From assembly GCA_023259235.1 (NCBI GenBank), contig JAHFQQ010000015.1, positions 1-21,504 of the forward strand: 21,504 nt of DNA, in the 5' to 3' direction. Source of the DNA: Polaromonas sp. (GTDB taxonomy: Bacteria > Pseudomonadota > Gammaproteobacteria > Burkholderiales > Burkholderiaceae_C). The notes beneath the pieces are model-generated. The model made no database searches and had not been told where the DNA came from. It saw nothing but the letters and a program-made list of their open reading frames with translations. Below are positions 7,721-15,226 of this stretch, piece by piece. How positions within the stretch are numbered: position 1 is the first letter of the stretch; the number at the start of each line of letters is the position of its first letter. Made by a program: the position numbers and the translations under genes.

Positions 7721-7757
7721 GAAAAAGCCGCCAGGCGCAAACCATGGCGGCTTTTTC
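7721..7757 (-). terminator. Intrinsic terminator after rpsI
   Basis: GAAAAAGCCGCCA (7721-7733) and TGGCGGCTTTTTC (7745-7757) form a perfect 13-bp stem with an 11-nt loop. Read on the minus strand it lies 25 bp after the rpsI stop and ends in a T run. The rest of the 195-bp gap to the DUF6776 start shows no gene. Confidence 0.9.
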
Positions 7758-7782
7758 GGGCAGCAAGAGCAGCCCCGGTGGT

Positions 7783-8175
7783 TTAGCGCTTGCTGAACTG
7801 CTTGCGACGGCGCGCCGAGCGGAAACCGACTTTCTTGCGTTCGACCTCGCGGGCATCACGCGTGACAAAACCGGCCTGGCTGAGCGCAGGCTTGAGCGTT
7901 GCGTCGTAATCGATCAGCGCACGGGTAATGCCGTGGCGCACCGCGCCGGCCTGACCCGACTCGCCGCCGCCATGAACGTTGACCATGATGTCAAACGTCT
8001 CGACGTGGTTTGTCAGAAACAGGGGTTGGCGGCAAATCATGATCGAGGTCTGACGGCCGAAGAACACCTGGATGTCCTTGTCGTTGACCGTGATCTTGCC
8101 GGTGCCTTTTTTCAGAAACACGCGGGCGACGCTGGATTTGCGACGGCCGGTGCCATTGTTCCATTCACCAATCAT
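7783..8175 (-). CDS. rpsI: 30S ribosomal protein S9
   Basis: A 130-residue small-subunit protein whose C-terminal tail reaches the decoding centre. The start WNNGTGRRKSSVARVFL and the basic ending GFRSARRRKQFSKR are diagnostic of S9. An AAGGAG Shine-Dalgarno 6 nt before the ATG at 8173-8175 fixes the start and overlaps the rplM stop region. The gene follows rplM by 10 bp, the classic rplM-rpsI operon, and ends at a strong terminator. Confidence 0.98.
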   Translation of the reverse strand: MIGEWNNGTGRRKSSVARVFLKKGTGKITVNDKDIQVFFGRQTSIMICRQPLFLTNHVETFDIMVNVHGGGESGQAGAVRHGITRALIDYDATLKPALSQAGFVTRDAREVERKKVGFRSARRRKQFSKR

Positions 8176-8185
8176 CAATAGCTCC

Positions 8186-8614
8186 TTAGATGTCCAGCAC
8201 TTTGGGCTGTTGGGCGGTATGCGGGTGCTCTGCACCACCGTACACCTTGAGTTTCTTGATCATGGCGTAGCCAAGCGGGCCCTTGGGCAGCATGCCCTTG
8301 ACGGCTTTTTCCAAAGCGCGGCCAGGATGCTTGGCTTGCATGTCACGGAAGTTGGTGGCGGTAATGCCGCCGGGGTAGCCCGAATGACGGTAGTAGATCT
8401 TGTCAGTGGACTTGGCGCCCGTGACGCGCAGCTGGGCTGCGTTGATGATGACGATGAAGTCACCGGTATCGACGTGAGGCGTATAAATGGCCTTGTGTTT
8501 GCCGCGCAAACGGAGAGCAACTTCGCTGGCTACTCGTCCGAGGACCTTGTCGGTCGCGTCAATCACAAACCACTCGTGCGTCACGTCAGCGGGTTTGGCG
8601 CTGAAGGTTTTCAT
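8186..8614 (-). CDS. rplM: 50S ribosomal protein L13
   Basis: A 142-residue early-assembly large-subunit protein, the usual bacterial length. MKTFSAKP, then HEWFVIDATDKVLGRVAS, then GDFIVIINA, then YYRHSGYPGG and MLPKGPLG are all L13 landmarks. The ATG at 8612-8614 is preceded by a purine-rich GAAAGAAAC. It is the first gene of the rplM-rpsI operon. In E. coli L13 represses its own operon through the mRNA leader. Here the leader contains two adjacent perfect hairpins (see 8675-8705), so autoregulation is plausible but unproven. Confidence 0.98.
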   Translation of the reverse strand: MKTFSAKPADVTHEWFVIDATDKVLGRVASEVALRLRGKHKAIYTPHVDTGDFIVIINAAQLRVTGAKSTDKIYYRHSGYPGGITATNFRDMQAKHPGRALEKAVKGMLPKGPLGYAMIKKLKVYGGAEHPHTAQQPKVLDI

Positions 8615-8674
8615 GAGTTTCTTTCGAAATGGTTTGTTGGGTTCTTTTCCACGGTCGGCGTTCTTCTGATGAGA

Positions 8675-8705
8675 ACCTCTTAGGTGGGAATTTGCGCAAA
8701 TTCCC
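8675..8705 (-). promoter_or_regulatory. Two adjacent perfect hairpins in the rplM leader
   Basis: GGGAATTTGCGCAAATTCCC at 8686-8705 is a perfect 20-bp palindrome. As RNA it could make an 8-bp stem with a GCGC loop. Directly beside it ACCT-CTT-AGGT (8675-8685) is a second, smaller hairpin. The pair lies 61-91 nt upstream of the rplM ATG. It may be an RNA element for L13 autoregulation or a DNA operator shared with divergent rlmJ. Confidence 0.55.
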
Positions 8706-8777
8706 TTGAAAGGCGAACCCTTCCCGGAGATGAGCGCAACTCTGCCGCGGAACCACGTGTGCGCTGCAGAGCCTTGG

Positions 8778-8783
8778 ATTATA
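8778..8783 (-). promoter_or_regulatory. Probable -10 box of the rplM-rpsI operon
   Basis: A perfect TATAAT on the minus strand, 164 bp upstream of the rplM ATG. No good -35 hexamer lies 16-18 bp further upstream (best TTCGCG at 18 bp). If used, transcripts would begin near 8771 and carry a leader of about 155 nt that includes both hairpins. Confidence 0.5.
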
Positions 8784-8837
8784 TGAAAAATCAAGGGCTT
8801 GCGCGAATTTTCTGTAGCAGGAAGGTACGATACGCCC

Positions 8838-9812
8838 ATGTTTTCCTACCGCCACGCCTTCCACGCAGGCAACCATGCCGATGTGCTCAAGCACACTACG
8901 CTGATTGCACTGATGAAGTATCTGACCCAAAAAGACACGGCACTGACCGTGATCGACACCCACGCGGGCGCCGGGTTGTACCGGCTCGATGGCGATTACA
9001 CCGAAACCAGCGGCGAGGCGCAGGAGGGTATTTTCAAGCTTGTTGCAGAGGGAAAAGTGCCTTCAGCCCTTGTAAAACAGGCGCGATCAGCTACTAAAGG
9101 CATAGCAATTCCAGCCTCCACAGGCGCCTGGGCGCCCGCCCTGCAGGACTACCTGGACCTGCTGCGCGGCCTGAATCCGAAATTTGCCGAGACCGGCGAC
9201 GCGGCGCACCTGAAAATTTACCCGGGCTCACCTTTTATCGAACAGCAGTTCCTCAGTGGACGCGACAAGCTCAAGCTGTTTGAGTTGCACCCGACCGACT
9301 TCAAGTCGCTTTCCGGCAACATTGAGCAACTGGGCGTGGGCCGCCAGGTCGCCGTGGCGCGTGAAGACGGCTTTGAGGCCCTCAAAACCTTCTTGCCGCC
9401 ACCGGCCCGGCGTGCCATGGTGCTGTGCGACCCAAGCTATGAAATCAAGAGCGACTATGCCCGCGTTGCGGTCTGCATGGCCGATGCCGTCAAGCGCTTT
9501 GCAACCGGCACCTACGTAGTGTGGTACCCGATCATTCCACGGCCTGAAGCCCACGATTTGCCGCGAAAACTCAAAACACTGGCAGTCAAAGCCGGCAGAA
9601 GCTGGCTGAACGCGACTTTAACTGTTAAATCGAGCAAGTTAACGACTGATGCTGACGGTGAGGTCAAGCGTCCTGGCCTGCCCGCCAGCGGCATCTTCAT
9701 CATTAACCCGCCGCACACGCTCAAGGCCGAACTGCAGGCGGCGCTGCCGCAAATGGTGGCGCTGCTCGGGCAGGACCGCAACGCAGGCTTCACGCTGGAG
9801 CATGGCGGCTGA
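8838..9812 (+). CDS. rlmJ: 23S rRNA (adenine(2030)-N6)-methyltransferase RlmJ
   Basis: A 324-residue SAM-dependent methyltransferase that modifies A2030 of 23S rRNA. The start MFSYRHAFHAGNHADVLKH is nearly invariant in RlmJ. DTHAGAGLY is the SAM-binding motif. YPGSPFIEQQFL, ELHPTDF, WYPII and SGIFIINPP follow in the E. coli order. The catalytic motif is D198-P-S-Y-E rather than the DPPY of E. coli as I recall it. At 324 residues it is longer than E. coli RlmJ (about 280). Much of the extra length is around residues 72-95, where a 44-bp dispersed repeat encodes residues 76-90, with more near 258-275. TACGAT lies 6 nt before the ATG. It converges on metF with a 23-bp gap. Confidence 0.93.
   Translation: MFSYRHAFHAGNHADVLKHTTLIALMKYLTQKDTALTVIDTHAGAGLYRLDGDYTETSGEAQEGIFKLVAEGKVPSALVKQARSATKGIAIPASTGAWAPALQDYLDLLRGLNPKFAETGDAAHLKIYPGSPFIEQQFLSGRDKLKLFELHPTDFKSLSGNIEQLGVGRQVAVAREDGFEALKTFLPPPARRAMVLCDPSYEIKSDYARVAVCMADAVKRFATGTYVVWYPIIPRPEAHDLPRKLKTLAVKAGRSWLNATLTVKSSKLTTDADGEVKRPGLPASGIFIINPPHTLKAELQAALPQMVALLGQDRNAGFTLEHGG
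9063..9106 (+). repeat. 44-bp dispersed two-hairpin repeat, copy 2 (inside rlmJ)
   Basis: This copy begins exactly on a codon boundary and encodes SALVKQARSATKGIA, residues 76-90 of RlmJ. Potential stems are GCC/GGC around columns 4-20 and GCTA/TAGC at columns 28-31 and 41-44. By hand count about 27 of 44 positions match the tlyA copy and 25 match the phnC-phnD copy, with no gaps. The encoded segment lies where the E. coli protein is shorter. Confidence 0.75.
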
Positions 9813-9835
9813 GCAGCGCCGCCTCCGCCCGCGCT

Positions 9836-10666
9836 TCAGGCCTGCTGCAAGCGCCGCAAAATTTCCGTCGTCGCCGCAGCCTGGTTCATGGTGTAAAAGT
9901 GAAGGCCGGGCGCGCCGGCAGTGCGGAGCTGGTCACACAGTCCGGTGATCACATCCAGCCCGAAGCTTTTGATGGATGCCGTGTCATCGCCAAAGCCCTG
10001 CAGCCGCAAGCGGATCCAGCGCGGAATTTCCGCGCCGCTGGCATCGCTAAATCGCATCAGCTGTGTCGAACTGGTGATGGGCATGATGCCGGGGACCACC
10101 GGCACCGCAACATCCAGTCGCTGCAGATCGTCCACGAAGCGGAAATAGGCGTCCGCGTTGAAGAAATACTGGGTGATGGCCGAACTGGCGCCGGCCCTGA
10201 CCTTGGCGGCAAAGGCCTGCAGGTCGGCTTCGGCCGACTTGGCCTGCGGATGAATTTCAGGGTAGGCCGCCACTTCAATGTGAAAAGCGTCGCCCGTTTC
10301 CGCGCGAATAAAGGCAACCAGATCGCTGGCGTGGTGGAACTCGCCGCCCGACCCATAACCGCTGGGCAAGTCGCCGCGCAGCGCCACCAGCCGCCGCACG
10401 CCCATGGCCCGCAGGGCGGCCAGATGCTGGCGGATTGCAGCCTGGGTCGCGCCGACGCATGAGAGGTGGCTGGCTGCCGCCACGCCCTCGCCCAGAATCT
10501 CCCTGACGGTGCCAAAGGTGCCCTCTTGCGTCGAGCCGCCCGCGCCAAAGGTGACCGAGCAGAACTCCGGCTTGTGCGCGTACAGCGCCTGGCGCGTGGC
10601 GCGCAGCTTGTCGGCGCCTTCAGGCGTCTTGGGAGGGAAGAATTCGAAACTTACCGGTACATTCAT
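9836..10666 (-). CDS. metF: Methylenetetrahydrofolate reductase
   Basis: A 276-residue FAD-dependent TIM-barrel enzyme reducing 5,10-methylene-THF to 5-methyl-THF, the methyl donor for methionine synthesis. FEFFPPKT (7-14) carries the probable catalytic E8. FGAGGST, HLSCVG, LVALRGD, ITQYFFN and GIMPI are family motifs in the expected order. The ATG at 10664-10666 has GAGG 6 nt upstream; a TTG start would add only MRPA. The tlyA stop is 8 bp upstream and lies inside its ribosome binding site, so the two are probably translationally coupled. It is the last gene of the ahcY, tlyA, metF group, which joins SAH removal to methyl-group supply. Confidence 0.96.
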   Translation of the reverse strand: MNVPVSFEFFPPKTPEGADKLRATRQALYAHKPEFCSVTFGAGGSTQEGTFGTVREILGEGVAAASHLSCVGATQAAIRQHLAALRAMGVRRLVALRGDLPSGYGSGGEFHHASDLVAFIRAETGDAFHIEVAAYPEIHPQAKSAEADLQAFAAKVRAGASSAITQYFFNADAYFRFVDDLQRLDVAVPVVPGIMPITSSTQLMRFSDASGAEIPRWIRLRLQGFGDDTASIKSFGLDVITGLCDQLRTAGAPGLHFYTMNQAAATTEILRRLQQA

Positions 10667-10674
10667 TGCAGGCC

Positions 10675-11664
10675 TCAATCATTCGACAGATTCTTGTTGC
10701 GCCGCTTGCTCCGCGCCGGGCCGGGCTGGCCGGCGTGCGCGGCTTCCGGGTCCTGGTGCGGCTCGCGCAATTCGCGCAGTGTGCTGCGCGGCAGCCGTTT
10801 GGGCGATTGCCTTTGCGGGACGGCGGCCAGCGGCTGGTCTTCCCCGGTCAGGTCGTGGCCCTTTTTGGCATGAATGAAAAACTCACGGTTGCCGTCGCCG
10901 CCGGCAATCGGCGAATCGAGCCACGCCAGCACCTCCAGCCCCAGATCAGCACAGGCATCGCGCAGGCGCTTTTCAACCAGGTCAAACAGTGCGGCATCAC
11001 GCACAATGCCGCCCTTGCCGACCTGCCCCGGCTGCAGCTCGAACTGCGGCTTGACCAGCATCAGCAAATGGCCGCCGGGCTTGAGCAGGCGCACGGCGGC
11101 GGGCAGCACCAGCGTGAGCGAGATAAATGACAAATCGCCGGTCAGGAAATCAAAGCCGGCTGCGATGGCTGCTTCAACTTCATCATCAAATACGCCGTCA
11201 GCCCCCGCTTGACGGGCGTAAGCAGCTATTAATTCGGCAGCAGTCAAGGAACGGGCATTGATGCCTTCAAGACACACCACGCGCGGATCATCCCGCAAAC
11301 TGGCGTGCAACTGGCCGTGGCCCACATCCACGCCGACCACGTGCGCGGCGCCATGGCGCAGCAGGCAGTCGGTAAAGCCCCCGGTCGATTGGCCGAGGTC
11401 GAGGCAGCGCAGGCCCTTGACATCCAGAGCGCTGCGGTCCAAAGCGCCTTCGAGCTTCAAGCCGCCGCGCGAAATGTATTTTGCTTCGGTGGCATCTGGC
11501 ACCTGCAGCTCGGCGTTGTCGGGCAGTTCATCGCCATTCTTGGAAACCTTTTTCCAGGCGCCGCCGGTCGGCACGCGCCACTGCACGCCCGAGGCGATCA
11601 GGCGCTGGGCCTGCGAGCGGGTGGTGGCAAAGCCGTGTTCGACGAGAAACAAGTCAGCGCGCAT
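10675..11664 (-). CDS. tlyA: TlyA family rRNA 2'-O-methyltransferase / putative hemolysin
   Basis: A 329-residue protein with an N-terminal S4 RNA-binding domain (about 1-60, MRADLFLVEHGFATTRSQAQRLI) and an FtsJ-like SAM-dependent methyltransferase domain (about 62-270). SAM motif I is DLGQSTGGFTDCLL (89-102), followed by GDLSFISLTLVLP and LVKPQFE. The family methylates rRNA ribose positions; the hemolysin name is historical. Two oddities stand out. Residues about 141-170, between NARSL and FDFLTGDLSF, look like an insertion and contain a 44-bp dispersed repeat copy. About 55 residues after FFIHAKKGHD form a basic, low-complexity tail ending in RSKRRNKNLSND. A weak GGGA precedes the ATG. It lies downstream of ahcY across a large inverted repeat. 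Confidence 0.9.
   Translation of the reverse strand: MRADLFLVEHGFATTRSQAQRLIASGVQWRVPTGGAWKKVSKNGDELPDNAELQVPDATEAKYISRGGLKLEGALDRSALDVKGLRCLDLGQSTGGFTDCLLRHGAAHVVGVDVGHGQLHASLRDDPRVVCLEGINARSLTAAELIAAYARQAGADGVFDDEVEAAIAAGFDFLTGDLSFISLTLVLPAAVRLLKPGGHLLMLVKPQFELQPGQVGKGGIVRDAALFDLVEKRLRDACADLGLEVLAWLDSPIAGGDGNREFFIHAKKGHDLTGEDQPLAAVPQRQSPKRLPRSTLRELREPHQDPEAAHAGQPGPARSKRRNKNLSND
11198..11241 (+). repeat. 44-bp dispersed two-hairpin repeat, copy 3 (inside tlyA)
   Basis: The element is on the plus strand while tlyA is on the minus strand, so the gene reads its complement (about residues 142-156, AAELIAAYARQAGAD). GCCC and GGGC at columns 4-7 and 17-20 pair. About 29 of 44 positions match the copy at 16071 by hand count, without gaps, including an 11-bp identical core (ACGGGCGTAAG). 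Confidence 0.8.
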
Positions 11665-11692
11665 AAAGGTCCCGGCTCAGAACAAGAAGTTT

Positions 11693-11803
11693 CCAACGCA
11701 AAGGCGCAAAAGCGCAAAGGACGCAAAGAATTCCGGTTTTAAATACCTCGAATTTTGCATTTTCCTGCTTTGCGTACTTTGCGCTTTTGCGTCTTTGCGC
11801 TGG
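11693..11803. repeat. 37-bp imperfect inverted repeat between ahcY and tlyA
   Basis: Left arm 11693-11729 and right arm 11767-11803 are reverse complements over 37 bp with about four mismatches, separated by a 37-bp AT-rich loop. Each arm is itself built from four GCAAAG/GCAAAA blocks spaced 8-9 bp apart. It fills most of the 174-bp gap between the ahcY stop and the tlyA start. As RNA on the minus strand it would fold into a very stable hairpin that could end or stabilise the ahcY transcript. There is no gene in this gap. I recall GCGCAAAG-type repeats being widespread in betaproteobacteria. Confidence 0.9.
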
Positions 11804-11838
11804 ATGTTCTCTACTGACAGCCATCCGCAAACAGTCGC

Positions 11839-13269
<1,431 letters not shown>

Positions 13270-13292
13270 GGTGGCTCCAGAACAGGCTTATG

Positions 13293-13334
13293 AAAAAACC
13301 ACTGCGGGAGTCAACTCACCTCACAGCACAGTGG
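13293..13334 (-). terminator. Intrinsic terminator in the ahcY leader, downstream of the riboswitch
   Basis: On the minus strand CCACTGTG (13334-13327) pairs with CGCAGTGG (13306-13299), 8 bp with one G-U pair, and is followed directly by six T (13298-13293). It lies between the aptamer and the ahcY ATG. CTCACC at 13339-13334 can instead pair with GGTGAG at 13320-13315; this is mutually exclusive with the terminator stem and with the aptamer pseudoknot. Confidence 0.75.
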
Positions 13335-13436
13335 GTGAGCGCGGTTTGAGAGCAGAATCGGCAAGGCGACCTGGTGTTCGAGCCTCGCTCGCGAGATGAC
13401 CGGGTCACTTCTGGCGGGCTGCAACGCTCCTCGAAC
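13334..13436 (-). ncRNA. S-adenosylhomocysteine (SAH) riboswitch aptamer
   Basis: Read on the minus strand, the leader has the SAH riboswitch layout. A 7-bp P1 stem joins GTTCGAG (13436-13430) and CTCGAAC (13382-13376). The conserved CGAGGAGCGTTGCA follows on the 5' side, and GCGAGGCTCG closes P1. The 3' AACCGCGCTCACC segment provides CGCTC (13341-13337), which pairs with GAGCG (13429-13425) as the pseudoknot. This matches the consensus I know from Ralstonia and other betaproteobacteria, where the riboswitch senses SAH and raises expression of ahcY. The aptamer is longer than minimal examples because the P2 arm contains an extra TGACC-C-GGTCA hairpin. Confidence 0.87.
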
Positions 13437-13443
13437 AATCATT

Positions 13444-13473
13444 ATTCTATACGGCTCCCGCATCATGCGGCAA
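13444..13473 (-). promoter_or_regulatory. ahcY promoter with an operator-like palindrome
   Basis: On the minus strand TTGCCG (13473-13468) and TAGAAT (13449-13444) are separated by 18 bp. This places transcription start at about 13437, exactly at the 5' edge of the riboswitch. The spacer and -35 box are overlapped by the 13-bp palindrome CCGCATGATGCGG (13458-13470), which could be a repressor site. Confidence 0.6.
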
Positions 13474-13509
13474 AGCCTGCGTCACGCCCCCTGCCCGGCA
13501 ACAACCCGC

Positions 13510-14349
13510 TCAGCGCGCCATGGCGCGCCGCGCCAGATAGCTCAGGGCATCAACCAAGGCCACCAGCGCGATCATCGCCAGCAGGACCGAGCTGGTTTCG
13601 GGCATCTGGAACAGGCCCATGTGAAACGCCAGCATCTGCCCCAGGCCGCCCGCGCCGACAACGCCCAGTATCGCGGCGGCGCGAATGTTGTTTTCCCAGC
13701 GGTACAGCGTGTAGCTGAGCAGTTGCGGCAGCACCTGCGGCAGCGTGGCGTAGCAAAACACGCGGCCTTCACCGATGCCGCGCACACGCAAAGCGAAGCC
13801 GGCGCCTTCGGGGGCATTTTCAATCGACTCGGCGAACAGCCGCCCAAGCACGCCGGTGGTGTGCAGCGCCAGCGCCAGCGTCCCGGCAAAGGGCCCGAGT
13901 CCGGCCGCAATCAGCAGCAGCGCGGCCCACACCAGTTCGGGAATGGCGCGCAGCGCATTGAGCAGCAGCCGCGTGAGCCCTTTGTAGCGCGCCTTGTCGT
14001 TCGCATGGGCCTGGCTTGCCGGCAATGCCAGCAGCAGGCCCAGCAGTGCGGCGATCAGCGTTCCCAGGGCCGACATGGCCAGCGTCTCCAGCGTGGCACC
14101 CAGCAGTTTTTGCAAGAAGGCGGCCTCCCCCGCGGGATGCAGCAGTTCGGCGACGAAGCGGCCCATCCTGCGTAGCGCATCGAATGAAAAAAACTGCGCC
14201 CACTTCAACTCCAGCGACCAGAAACTCAGCGCGACCAGCAGCCCCACACCGGCCATCAGCCAGCAGGCCTTGCAGCGCGCGCTGAACAGCGGCGGCGGCA
14301 GGCGATAGACCTCATTGGCCGCTGGTGGCAAGCGCTGCAAGTCAGTCAT
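13510..14349 (-). CDS. PhnE-like ABC transporter permease, second (putative selenate transporter)
   Basis: A 279-residue inner-membrane permease of the PhnE type. The ABC coupling loop is visible in the NALRAIPELVWAALLLIAAGLGPFAG region, and the ending GVVGAGGLGQML is characteristic. The start is the ATG at 14347-14349, because a longer frame would overlap the first permease. It is the last gene of a four-gene group (binding protein, ATPase, two permeases), 16 bp after the first permease. The two permeases probably pair as a heterodimer. PhnE proteins usually serve phosphonate or phosphite transport. Here the binding protein points to selenate, so I leave the symbol empty. Downstream are the ahcY promoter and riboswitch, and no clear terminator is seen. 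Confidence 0.85.
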   Translation of the reverse strand: MTDLQRLPPAANEVYRLPPPLFSARCKACWLMAGVGLLVALSFWSLELKWAQFFSFDALRRMGRFVAELLHPAGEAAFLQKLLGATLETLAMSALGTLIAALLGLLLALPASQAHANDKARYKGLTRLLLNALRAIPELVWAALLLIAAGLGPFAGTLALALHTTGVLGRLFAESIENAPEGAGFALRVRGIGEGRVFCYATLPQVLPQLLSYTLYRWENNIRAAAILGVVGAGGLGQMLAFHMGLFQMPETSSVLLAMIALVALVDALSYLARRAMAR

Positions 14350-14365
14350 GATCCGGCCCACGCCA

Positions 14366-15211
14366 CTAACCCAGCGCCTTGCGCAGCCAGGCGCTGGCCT
14401 GGTCGGCCAACCCCACCAGCGCCATGAACACCAGCAGCATAGTGCTGACCTCGGCGCCATTGAACATCTTCATCGACGCATCGATCTGCTGCCCAAGGCC
14501 ACCGGCGCCGACAAAACCCAGCACCACCGACGAGCGGATGGCGCATTCCCAGCGATAGACGCTGTAGCTCGTCAGCTCGGCCGCGTTTTGCGGCAGCAGG
14601 CCATAAAAGAAAGCCTGCAGGCGGCCCGTGCCATTGCGCAGCAGCGACGCCGTGACATGGCTTTCGCCGCTTTCCAGAATGTCGCCATAAACCTTGCCCA
14701 GCATGCCGCCGTACGTCAGGCCAATGGCCAGCACGCCGGAGGTCGGCCCCAGACCGACCACACGAACAAACACCAGCGCCCAGATCAGCTCGGGCACGCT
14801 GCGCAGCACAATCAACAGCCAGCGCACCAACTGGCGCAGCACCGCCGGCATCAGCGCCATGCGCCCGCTTAAGCCCGAGATCGACAGCGCGCGCACCGAC
14901 AGCAGCGTCAGCGGCAGCGCCAGCAGCAGCGCCAGTGCCATGCCGGCGGTGGCAATCGCCACCGTGCGCCAGGTTTCGCGCGCTACCAACAGCAAAAATT
15001 CAGGCTCCACCCTGGGCGGAACAAAACCGCCGAGGAATTTCAGCGTCGACTGGATCGTGCCGGGCTCCAGCATCACCCAGGGTTTGAATTCGGTCAGCAC
15101 CAGCGCGGGCCACAGCAGCAGCAGCGCGGCCAGTGCCCAGAACACGCGGCCGCGCCAGGCCGGGTCGCGCAGCGCGGGGCGCAGGGGCAGGGCGATCGCG
15201 GCGCGGGTCAT
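14366..15211 (-). CDS. PhnE-like ABC transporter permease, first (putative selenate transporter)
   Basis: A 281-residue inner-membrane permease with a first hydrophobic helix (about 23-41) and a membrane core from about residue 78. The coupling region VLRSVPELIWALVFVRVVGLGPTSG and the ending LGFVGAGGLGQQID are PhnE hallmarks. The start ATG (15209-15211) is 15 bp after the ATPase gene stop. It is related to, but well diverged from, the second permease, which fits a heterodimer rather than a recent duplication. The substrate is inferred from the binding protein, not from this sequence. Confidence 0.87.
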   Translation of the reverse strand: MTRAAIALPLRPALRDPAWRGRVFWALAALLLLWPALVLTEFKPWVMLEPGTIQSTLKFLGGFVPPRVEPEFLLLVARETWRTVAIATAGMALALLLALPLTLLSVRALSISGLSGRMALMPAVLRQLVRWLLIVLRSVPELIWALVFVRVVGLGPTSGVLAIGLTYGGMLGKVYGDILESGESHVTASLLRNGTGRLQAFFYGLLPQNAAELTSYSVYRWECAIRSSVVLGFVGAGGLGQQIDASMKMFNGAEVSTMLLVFMALVGLADQASAWLRKALG

Positions 15212-15226
15212 GGTCCGGCTGGCGCG

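Noticed and set aside
9621..9645. AT-rich inverted GTTAA/TTAAC in rlmJ as an insertion scar
   Set aside because: Only five bases per arm and no second copy elsewhere in the window.
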